From Cellulomonas gelida (GTDB lineage Bacteria > Actinomycetota > Actinomycetes > Actinomycetales > Cellulomonadaceae), in contig NZ_BJLQ01000024.1 of the NCBI RefSeq assembly GCF_006538725.1, positions 1 through 60,088 of the forward strand: a stretch of 60,088 bases of DNA. Reading direction: 5' to 3'. Positions 46,770 to 56,874 of the stretch are shown here, in pieces. A model generated the notes under the pieces. That model did no database searches. It saw only the letters and a list, made by a program, of their open reading frames with translations, and was not told where the DNA came from. The stretch's first letter is position 1. Every line of letters starts with the position of its first letter. The position numbers and the translations under genes are program-made.

Positions 46770-48985
46770 GTGACGACCTCCCCCGCCGCACCGGGTCGGC
46801 GCCGCAGGACCGCTCGTGCCTCGACACTGGCCGCGCAGGCCGAGCCGCAGCGCGAGACGAGCACCGCGACCGCCCCCGACGCACCGGCCACCGCCGCCCC
46901 CTCCCCGACGCCTGCCACCCCCTCCGCGACGCCCGTCGCGCCCGTCCCGACCATCGTCGCCCCCGCCCCCCGCGCGACGACCGTCATCGGCGCCCCGCCC
47001 GTCGGTCGCATCCCGGTCCTGGACGTGTTCCCCGTCGCCGAGGCCGGACGGTTCCCCGCCAAGGCGGTCGTCGGCGAGGCCTTCCCGGTCCGGGCGACCG
47101 TGTTCCGCGAGGGCCACGACGCGGTCGCGGCGACGGCCGTGCTCGTGGACCCGGACGGCGCGGTGCACGCGCGTGCGGCGATGGTCGACATCGCACCCGG
47201 CCTCGACCGGTACGAGGCGCGCCTGGTCCCCGACCGGACGGGCCTGTGGTCGTTCCACGTCGAGGGCTGGTCGGACCCGTACGCGACCTGGGCCCACGAC
47301 GCGGCCATCAAGGTCGAGGCGGGCATCGACGTCGAGCTCATGCTCGCGGAGGGTGCGCGCCTGCTGGCCCGCGCGGCCGACCGCACGGGCGACGACGCGA
47401 TGAGCGAGCACGGTGCCGCGACGCTGCGCGAGGCGGTCGAGGCGTTGCGCGACACGCACCGCTTCCCCGGCGAGCGCCTGGCGTGGGCACTGTCGCCGCA
47501 CGTGCGCCAGGCCCTGTCGCGCGAGCCGCTGCGCGACCTCGTCAGCGCCTCGCCCAGCTACCCGCTCGTCGTCGACCGGCCACTGGCTCTCACGGGCGCG
47601 TGGTACGAGCTGTTCCCCCGCTCGCACGGCGCCACGTGGGACGACCACGCGCAGGAGTGGCGCACCGGCACGTTGCGCACCGCGGCCGAGCAGCTGCCGC
47701 GCATCGCGTCGATGGGCTTCGACGTCGTCTACCTCACGCCGATCCACCCGATCGGCCTGACGAACCGCAAGGGCCGCAACAACTCGCTCGGCGCGCTCCC
47801 GGGCGACCCCGGGTCGCCGTACGCGATCGGCTCGGCCGACGGCGGGCACGACGCGATCGAGCCCGGCCTGGGCACGTTCGAGGACTTCGACGCGTTCGTC
47901 GCCCGCGCCCGCGAGCACGGCATGGAGGTCGCGCTCGACATCGCGCTGCAGTGCTCGCCCGACCACCCGTGGGTCACCGAGCACCCCGAGTGGTTCACGA
48001 CGAGGGTCGACGGCTCGATCGCCTACGCGGAGAACCCGCCCAAGAAGTACCAGGACATCTACCCGCTGAACTTCGACAACGACCCCGCGGGGCTGTACGC
48101 CGAGGTCCGCCGGGTGCTGCAGGTGTGGATCGACCACGGCGTGACGCTGTTCCGCGTCGACAACCCGCACACCAAGCCGCTCGACTTCTGGCACTGGCTG
48201 CTCGCGGACGTCGCGCGCGACCACCCCGAGGTGATCTTCCTCTCCGAGGCGTTCACGCGCCCCGCGATGATGCAGACGCTCGCGAAGATCGGCTTCCACC
48301 AGTCGTACACGTACTTCACGTGGCGCAGCACCAAGCAGGAGCTCGGCGACTACCTGCAGGAGGTCTCGGGCGACCAGGGTGCGTGGATGCGTCCCGCGTT
48401 CTGGCCGACGACGCACGACATCCTGCCGCCGTACCTGCAGGGCGCGGGCGGGCAGGCGTGGGCGATCCGCGCGGTGCTGGCCGCGCTGGGCTCGCCGACG
48501 TGGGGCGTCTACTCGGGGTACGAGCTGCTCGAGAACGTGCCGCGGCCGGGCGCCGACGAGCAGATCGACAACGAGAAGTACGAGTTCCGCCCGCGGGACT
48601 GGTCGCTCGCGCAGCACCTGGGCATGGCGGACCTGATCGGCAAGCTCAACGAGATCCGCCGCGCGCACCCCGCGCTGCACCAGCTGCGCAACCTGCAGGT
48701 CCACCCGACGAGCGACGACGCGACGCTCGCGTTCTCCCGGCACCTCGCGGCCGAGCACTCGCCGACGGGCCGGGCGAGCACGGTCGTCGCGATCGTGTCC
48801 CTCGACCCGTGGAACGTGCGCGAGGGCGTGGTCGAGCTCGACCTCGCGTCGTTCGGACTGCCCGCGCACGGACCGGTCGTCGCGCACGACGTCCTGCGCG
48901 ACGAGCACTACACCTGGGGCCCGCAGGTCTACGTCCGCATCGACCCGGCCGAACGGCCCGCACACGTCGTCGTCCTGGAGCACCC

Positions 48986-48989
<4 letters not shown>
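46770..48989 (+). CDS. glgE: Maltose-1-phosphate maltosyltransferase GlgE (GH13_3)
   Basis: A 739-residue GlgE that transfers maltosyl units from maltose 1-phosphate to alpha-1,4-glucan. A Pro/Ala/Thr-rich tail of about 75 residues, longer than usual, precedes the N domain ([29 protein letters not shown], about 79-107). The catalytic barrel shows [20 protein letters not shown], nucleophile Asp464 in [15 protein letters not shown], acid/base Glu493 in [14 protein letters not shown], and the GlgE block [18 protein letters not shown]. The gene starts an operon with treS (4-bp overlap) and mak, giving trehalose to maltose to maltose 1-phosphate to glucan in one transcript. Branching enzyme glgB is not in the window. 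Confidence 0.95.
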
Positions 48990-50823
<1,834 letters not shown>

Positions 50824-50827
<4 letters not shown>

Positions 50828-52158
50828 CCATGCTGACGGCACGCGCGCCGGACGCCTCCGACCAGCGGCTGCTCGCCGCGGTCGCTGCGGACCTGCCCAC
50901 CCGGCGGTGGTTCCCGGTCAAGGGCGCGGCCGCGGACCTGACCGTGCACGCGGTGGTCCCGCTCGTCGACCCGCTCGGTGCGGCCGACGTGCGCGTGCTG
51001 CTGGTGGCCGCCCGCTCGGCGCAGGGCGGCGACACGCTCCTGCAGGTCCCGCTCGTGGTCGTCCCGTCCGACGAGCCCGCCGGCACCCCCCTCGGCGACG
51101 GCCGGACCGCGCTCGACGGGGTGGCGCACCCCGCGTTCCTGCGCGCCTGGTTCGACCGGGCCGAGGGCCCGTTGGGGCCGCCCGGACCCGTCGACCTCGA
51201 GCACGTCGCGGCGATCACGAGCGAGCAGTCGAACTCGTCGGTCGTGCTCGGTGCGACCGAGGGCGGCGCGCCGGGCCGCGCGATCCTCAAGGTCCTGCGT
51301 GCGCTGCAGCCCGGCGAGAACCCGGACATCGACGTCCCGCGCCGGCTCGTCGACGAGGGGTACACGGGCGTCCCCGCGCCGGTCGCGTGGCTGCGCGCGT
51401 CGTGGCCCGACCTCGCCTCGCCGCACGCCCTCGTCACCGGCTACCTGGGCGTGACGAGCGAGTTCGTCCCGGGCGCTCGCGACGGGTTCGAGCTGGCGTG
51501 CGAGCTCGCGGGTGCGCGCGAGCCCTTCGACGCAGGCGCGTACCGGCTGGGCGCGGTGACCGCGCGCATGCACGCGGCGCTCGCGCGCGCTTACCCCACG
51601 GTCGCGGACGCCGACGGCCCCGACCGGCTCGCGCAAGCCTTGCTCGAGCGCTTCGCCTGGGCACGGGACGCGGTCGACGAGCTCGAACGGTACCGCCCGG
51701 CCGTCGAGCGCGTCGCGCAGCGCGTCCGCGCCCTGCCGAGCACCCCGCCGCGCCAGCGCGTGCACGGCGACCTGCACCTGGGCCAGGTGCTGGCCGTGGA
51801 CGACGACTGGCTCGTGCTCGACTTCGAGGGCGAGCCTCTCGCCCCGCTCGAGGCCCGCACCCGTCCCGACCTCGCCGTCCGCGACGTCGCCGGACTGCTG
51901 CGCTCGCTCGACTACGCCGCCGCGGTCGGCGGGCTGACCGGCGACGAGGCCCACGCGTGGACGACCGGCGCGCGCGCCGCGCTGCTCGCGGGGTACGGCC
52001 AGGCGAGCGCGTCGGAGCCGGGTGCGTCGGACGAGCTGCTCACGCGGGTCCTGGAGCTCGACAAGACGCTGTACGAGGCGGTGTACGAGGCACGCAACCG
52101 CCCCGCCTGGCTCCCGATCCCGCTCGCGGGCCTCGACCGGCTGACGTCCGGCGCCTGA
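50824..52158 (+). CDS. mak: Maltokinase
   Basis: A 444-residue maltokinase (Pep2) that phosphorylates maltose to maltose 1-phosphate with ATP for GlgE. The N-terminal cap domain has RRWFPVKG and [11 protein letters not shown]; the kinase core has the catalytic [11 protein letters not shown] (313-323) and the metal-binding Asp333 in [12 protein letters not shown], the typical maltokinase sequence. The conserved [24 protein letters not shown] ends the protein. The GTG at 50824 overlaps the treS stop; an ATG six bases further is an alternative. The next gene converges from the other strand. Confidence 0.95.
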
Positions 52159-52203
52159 CCGCACCTCTACGCCTGACCGCCCGACGAGGGGCCGCGCCGA
52201 CGA

Positions 52204-53445
52204 TCAGGCGCTCGCCGTCACCGTCTCGGTCACGTCGAGCGCCATGCGCATGCCGCCGACCCTCGGTGCGAGCTCGGCCTGCAGCACGAGCGCGGCCGCG
52301 CCGACCGCCGCCGCCTCGGGCGCGTTCGACGAGATCGCGACGCGGACGGCGTGGCTGGCCCGCGCGAAGAACGAGCGGGACAGGCGCTCCTCGATCACAG
52401 GCAGGTACAGCGAGCCCGCGAGCGCGAACGACGGCCCGGTGAGCACCACGTGCGCGACGTCGAGGACGTTCGCGAGGGTCTGCGCGGCGACCGCGAGGTA
52501 GCGCGCGGACCGCCGCAGCAGGGCCATGGGCACCTCGTCGCCGCGCGCGGCGGCCCGGGCGAGCTGCGCGAAGTCCTCCGACACGGAGCGCCCGGCGAGC
52601 TCGACGCCCTGCTCACGCGCCTGCGCGACCACGGCGGCGGGGCCCGCGAGCGCCTCGACGCACCCCCGGCTCCCGCACCAGCACTCGGGGCCGTCGACCT
52701 CGACGCAGATGTGCCCGACCTCGCCCGCGTTCGAGCTCGACCCGCGGTAGACCGTGCCGTCGACGATGATGCCCGCGCCGATGCCCGTGCCCATGTAGAG
52801 CGCGGCGAACGCCGAGCCGGTCGGGACGCCGCCGGACCAGTACTCGCCGATCGCGGCCGCGGTCGCGTCGTTGTCGAGCAGGACCGGCAGGCCGACCGCG
52901 TGCTCGAGCGCGCCCGCGAGCGGGAACTCGGTCCACGCCTGCATGACGGGCGGGGTCAGGGTCATGCCGGTGCGCACCGCGAGCGGCCCGGGCGAGACGA
53001 CGCCGAGCCCGAGGATGCGTGCGGGGTCGACGCCGATGCGCGCGACGGTCGCGCGAATCTCGGCGGCGATGCGCGCGACGACCTCGCGTGGGTCGTCGGC
53101 GCCCGCGCCGGGCCGGCGCCAGCGCGCGACGATCGCGCCGCCCAGGTTGGCGATCACGTAGGTGATGCCCGCGTGGTCGAGGTGCACCCCCACGGCGTAG
53201 CGCGCGAACGGGTCGAGCTCGAGCAGCATGCGGGGCTTGCCGCCGGTGGACTCTGCGCGGCCCACCTCCAGGACGAGGCCGTCGTCGATGAGCTTGCGCA
53301 CCACGGTCGAGACCGTGGCGCCGGTGAGCCCGGACACGCGGGTGAGCTCGACCCGCGAGATCGTCCCCGCGGCTCTGATGAGGTCGAGGATCGCCGACCT
53401 GCTGCTCGCGTGCACGGCGCCGAGCCCCGGCTGGGAGCTGTTCAC
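52204..53445 (-). CDS. ROK-family transcriptional regulator (XylR/NagC type)
   Basis: A 413-residue ROK regulator. The N-terminal winged helix (about 15-65) reads SAILDLIRAAGTISRVELTRVSGLTGATVSTVVRKLIDDGLV. The ROK fold follows with DNDATAAAIGEYWSGG (191-206), ALYMGTGIGAGIIVDG (215-230) and the zinc motif (His245, Cys255, Cys257, Cys262, in HICVEVDGPECWCGSRGCVEAL). Such proteins repress sugar genes until a sugar or sugar phosphate binds. It is divergent from a binding-protein/permease/beta-mannosidase operon whose promoter lies in the intergenic gap, so it most likely controls that operon. GTG at 53445 has AGGAGGG five bases upstream. Converges on mak. Confidence 0.93.
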   Translation of the reverse strand: MNSSQPGLGAVHASSRSAILDLIRAAGTISRVELTRVSGLTGATVSTVVRKLIDDGLVLEVGRAESTGGKPRMLLELDPFARYAVGVHLDHAGITYVIANLGGAIVARWRRPGAGADDPREVVARIAAEIRATVARIGVDPARILGLGVVSPGPLAVRTGMTLTPPVMQAWTEFPLAGALEHAVGLPVLLDNDATAAAIGEYWSGGVPTGSAFAALYMGTGIGAGIIVDGTVYRGSSSNAGEVGHICVEVDGPECWCGSRGCVEALAGPAAVVAQAREQGVELAGRSVSEDFAQLARAAARGDEVPMALLRRSARYLAVAAQTLANVLDVAHVVLTGPSFALAGSLYLPVIEERLSRSFFARASHAVRVAISSNAPEAAAVGAAALVLQAELAPRVGGMRMALDVTETVTASA

Positions 53446-53539
53446 CGGCCCTCCTGTCCGCCGGGCGACGCGGGACTCGCGCCGCCGGGCCTCATGGTAA
53501 CGAGCCGCGTCGCGCCCCGGCCGGGACCGACACGACCCG

Positions 53540-53568
53540 TTGACTTACTTAGTTCAGTGGATTAAGAA
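53540..53568 (+). promoter_or_regulatory. Promoter of the mannoside transporter/GH2 operon
   Basis: A near-consensus -35 TTGACT (53540-53545), 17-bp spacer and -10 TAAGAA (53563-53568). The spacer is unusually AT-rich and contains a loose inverted pair CTTAG and ATTAAG, a candidate ROK operator. This is the clearest -35/-10 promoter in the window, about 97 bp before the start codon. Confidence 0.7.
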
Positions 53569-53664
53569 TGCCACACGGAGCACGGTCCCCGGACCGACGA
53601 GGCAAGGACGCCCCTCCACCCACGGCCGGCACGCGCACGTGCCGGGACCACGAGAGGATCACCG

Positions 53665-55002
53665 ATGTTCCCTCAGAAGCGACGCCGCAGGTACGTGTCC
53701 CTCGCCGCGATCGGCACCGTGCTCACCCTGGCGGCGGCGTGCGGCAGCGGCTCTGGTGACGAGCCCACCACGCCGGCGACCGGCGCGGACGCCGAGCCGG
53801 CTGGCGAGATCACGGTCCTGACCTGGCGCACCGACCTGGTCGAGGACGGCACGTTCGACGAGTACGTCACCGCGTTCAAGGAGAAGTACCCCGACGTCAC
53901 GAACGTCAAGGTCGAGGGCATCACCGACTACGAGGGCGAGGTGAAGACGCGCATGAACACCGACAACTACGGCGACGTGCTCGCGATCCCCGGCTCGGTC
54001 ACCCCCGACCAGCTCGGCGACTTCTTCGAGCCGCTCGGCGCGCAGGACGAGCTCGGCGAGGAGTACCGCTGGATCAACGACAAGTCGTTCGAGGGACTGT
54101 CCTACGGCATCCCGGTCGTCGGCAACGTGCAGGGCATCGTCTACAACAAGAAGGTCTGGGACGCCGCGGGCGTCACGGCCTTCCCCACCACGACGCAGGA
54201 GTTCCTGGCCGACCTGCAGTCGATCAAGGACGCGGGCATCGAGATCGCGCCGCTCTACACCAACTACAAGGACAGCTGGCCGCTGACCCAGTGGGACGGC
54301 GCGCGCGGCGCGGTCACCGCGGACCCGGACTACGTCAACAAGATGACGCAGACGGACACCCCGTGGACCGACGAGTCCGACTCGGGCGTGATCGACGGCC
54401 TGCTGTACGACGTGGTCGCGCAGGGCCTGACCGAGGCCGACCCGACGACCACCAACTGGGAGCAGTCCAAGCAGCTGCTCGGCACGGGCAAGATCGCGGC
54501 GATGGTGCTCGGTTCCTGGGCGATCCCGCAGATGGCGGCGGCCGCCGAGGCCGCGGGGGCGAGCGCCGACGACATCGCCTACATGCCGTTCCCCGCGCAG
54601 GTCGACGGGACGTTCCACGCGGTCGCGGGCGGCGACTACAACCTCGGCATCAACGTGCACTCGTCGAACAAGGTCACCGCGCGTGCGTGGATCGACTGGT
54701 TCAACCACGACTCGGGCTTCTCCGAGTCGCAGGTGGGCCTCTCGCCGCTCGTCGACGGCCCCGTGCCCGCCGCGCTGCAGGGCTTCGTCGACGAGGTCGA
54801 GCTGCTCACGATGAACGCGGCACCGGCGGGCAAGGAGTCGCTGTTCGCCGACATCGACACCGCGTCCGGCATCGTGACGACCGACCCGAAGTATCGGCAG
54901 AAGATCGTCGACGACGCCCGGTCGGGCTCCCGGACCAAGGAGCAGGTCCTCACCGACCTCAACGCCGCGTGGGCGAAGGGCCGCGCGGAGGTCGGCTCCT
55001 GA
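53665..55002 (+). CDS. Sugar-binding lipoprotein of ABC importer (mannoside cluster)
   Basis: A 445-residue solute-binding lipoprotein. An Arg-rich start and hydrophobic helix end in the lipobox LAAAC with Cys26; a Gly/Ser/Thr/Pro linker follows. The mature protein starts GEITVLTWRTDLVEDGTFDEYVTAFKEKYP and shows GIPVVGNVQGIVYNKKVWDAAGV, typical of cluster B oligosaccharide-binding proteins. GAGAGGA lies correctly before the ATG. It is the first gene of an operon with two permeases and a GH2 beta-mannosidase, so manno-oligosaccharides are a plausible ligand; this is inference from context. Confidence 0.93.
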   Translation: MFPQKRRRRYVSLAAIGTVLTLAAACGSGSGDEPTTPATGADAEPAGEITVLTWRTDLVEDGTFDEYVTAFKEKYPDVTNVKVEGITDYEGEVKTRMNTDNYGDVLAIPGSVTPDQLGDFFEPLGAQDELGEEYRWINDKSFEGLSYGIPVVGNVQGIVYNKKVWDAAGVTAFPTTTQEFLADLQSIKDAGIEIAPLYTNYKDSWPLTQWDGARGAVTADPDYVNKMTQTDTPWTDESDSGVIDGLLYDVVAQGLTEADPTTTNWEQSKQLLGTGKIAAMVLGSWAIPQMAAAAEAAGASADDIAYMPFPAQVDGTFHAVAGGDYNLGINVHSSNKVTARAWIDWFNHDSGFSESQVGLSPLVDGPVPAALQGFVDEVELLTMNAAPAGKESLFADIDTASGIVTTDPKYRQKIVDDARSGSRTKEQVLTDLNAAWAKGRAEVGS

Positions 55003-55013
55003 GGTCCCGCAGG

Positions 55014-55982
55014 ATGACCACCGCTGCCACGGGCCTGCGCGGCCCGACGACCGCGGCGGACACGCCCGACGCCCGTGCCGCCCGGGAGCCGCACCCGGGT
55101 GGCACGGGCGGGGCCCGCCGACGCCGACGCCTCGTCCCCTACCTGTTCCTCGCGATCCCCGTCGGCCTGCTGGTCCTGCTCACGTACGTCCCCGTCGTGA
55201 ACATGTTCTGGTACTCCGTGACCGACTGGGACGGCCTCGACAAGGTCAAGACCTTCGTCGGCGCCGACAACTACCGCGAGGTGTTCACGGACCCGGACAA
55301 CGTGCGGGTCTTCTGGGTCTCGCTGTACTACTTCGTCGGCTCGTTCGTGCAGATGGTCGTCGCGCTGTACTTCGCGACGATCCTGTCGTTCCGGATCCGG
55401 TTCAAGAACCTCTGGAAGGGCATCCTGTTCTTCCCGTACCTCATCAACGGCGTCGCGATCGGGCTGATCTTCCTCAACTTCCTGCGCCCCGCGGGCGGGC
55501 TCGACTCCACGCTGACAGCGGTCGGGCTCGAGTCGCTCGTGCGGCAGTGGACGGGCGACCCCGACATCGCGAACGTCACGCTCGCGGGCGTCTCCGTGTG
55601 GCGGTACATGGGACTGAACTTCGTGATGTTCCTCGGCGCGATCCAGTCGATCAGCAGCGAGGTGTACGAGGCGGCCGAGATCGACGGCGCGAGCCGCTGG
55701 CACGAGTTCTGGTTCATCATCCTGCCGTCGATCCGCCCGATCGTCGGGCTCTCGCTGATCCTGGCGATCTCGGGTTCGCTGTCGGTCTACGAGATCCCGA
55801 AGGTCATGACGGACGGCGGCAACGGCACCGAGACGTTCGTGATGCGCACGGTCTGGATGGCGTTCAACCGCGGCATGGTCGGGCTCGCTTCCGCGATGGC
55901 GGTCGTGCTGCTGCTGATCGTGCTCGTCATCACCTGGATCCAGCGGCTCGTGCTGCCTGACGACGAGGTGGACCTCGCATGA
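55014..55982 (+). CDS. Sugar ABC transporter permease, MalF type
   Basis: A 322-residue permease with a hydrophilic, Arg-rich N-terminus of 38 residues and six membrane segments from LVPYLFLAIPVGLLVLLTYVPVV onward. The ATPase-docking EAA loop is EAAEIDGASRWHEFWFIILPSIRP. It starts 11 bases behind the binding-protein gene and overlaps the MalG-type gene by four bases (ATGA, 55979-55982). No ATPase gene is present in the cluster, so it probably uses a shared ATPase. Confidence 0.93.
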   Translation: MTTAATGLRGPTTAADTPDARAAREPHPGGTGGARRRRRLVPYLFLAIPVGLLVLLTYVPVVNMFWYSVTDWDGLDKVKTFVGADNYREVFTDPDNVRVFWVSLYYFVGSFVQMVVALYFATILSFRIRFKNLWKGILFFPYLINGVAIGLIFLNFLRPAGGLDSTLTAVGLESLVRQWTGDPDIANVTLAGVSVWRYMGLNFVMFLGAIQSISSEVYEAAEIDGASRWHEFWFIILPSIRPIVGLSLILAISGSLSVYEIPKVMTDGGNGTETFVMRTVWMAFNRGMVGLASAMAVVLLLIVLVITWIQRLVLPDDEVDLA

Positions 55983-56803
55983 TCCGCGCCGCCACCAGCA
56001 CCGTGAAGTACGTCAGCCTCGTGCTCGCGTCGATCGTGATGCTCCTGCCGATCGTGCTGATCGTCGTCGGGTCCTTCAAGACGAACCAGGAGTTCCTGAC
56101 GACCGGCCCGTTCACGGCACCCGAGAGCTGGACCAACGTCTCGAACTACGCGACCGCGTTCACGCGAGGCGGGATGATGCGCGGGTTCGTCAACACCGTC
56201 GTCATCTTCGGCGTCGCCATCGCCGGCACGATCCTGATCGGCGCCGCGACGGCCTACGCGCTCGACCGGTTCCGGTTCGCCGGGCGGCGCGGTGTGCTCA
56301 ACCTGTTCCTGCTGGCCACCCTGGTCCCCGGCGTGACCACGCAGGTCGCGACGTTCCAGATCATCAACTGGCTCGGCCTCTACGACAGCCAGGGCGCGCT
56401 GATCCTGCTGTTCATGGGTACGGACATCATCTCGATCTACATCTTCCTGCAGTTCGTCCGCAGCATCCCGAGGTCGCTCGACGAGGCCGCGACGATCGAC
56501 GGAGCGGGCCACCTGCGGATCTTCTTCACGATCATCCTGCCCAACCTGAAGCCCGCGATCGCGACCGTGGTGATCATCAAGGGGATCGGCATCTACAACG
56601 AGTTCTTCCTGCCCTTCCTCTACATCACCGACCCGGACAAGCGCCCGATCTCGACCGCCCTGTTCGCGTTCAAGGGCCCGTTCGGCTCGCAGTGGGAGGT
56701 CATCTCGGCTGGCGTGGTCATCACGATCGTCCCGATCCTGGTCCTGTTCCTCTTCCTGCAGCGGTTCATCTACAACGGCTTCACCGCGGGAGCGACCAAG
56801 TAG
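55979..56803 (+). CDS. Sugar ABC transporter permease, MalG type
   Basis: A 274-residue permease with six membrane segments, the first being YVSLVLASIVMLLPIVLIVVGSF (about 11-33). The EAA loop is EAATIDGAGHLRIFFTIILPNLKP. The C-terminus ends QRFIYNGFTAGATK, typical of MalG-like subunits. It forms the channel with the MalF-type protein and precedes the beta-mannosidase gene by 71 bp on the same strand. Confidence 0.93.
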   Translation: MIRAATSTVKYVSLVLASIVMLLPIVLIVVGSFKTNQEFLTTGPFTAPESWTNVSNYATAFTRGGMMRGFVNTVVIFGVAIAGTILIGAATAYALDRFRFAGRRGVLNLFLLATLVPGVTTQVATFQIINWLGLYDSQGALILLFMGTDIISIYIFLQFVRSIPRSLDEAATIDGAGHLRIFFTIILPNLKPAIATVVIIKGIGIYNEFFLPFLYITDPDKRPISTALFAFKGPFGSQWEVISAGVVITIVPILVLFLFLQRFIYNGFTAGATK

Positions 56804-56874
56804 CGCCCACGCACCCGCCTCGACGACGAGGCCCCGGCCCACCCGCTCACCGCGCACCACTCGGAGCTCTCCTG

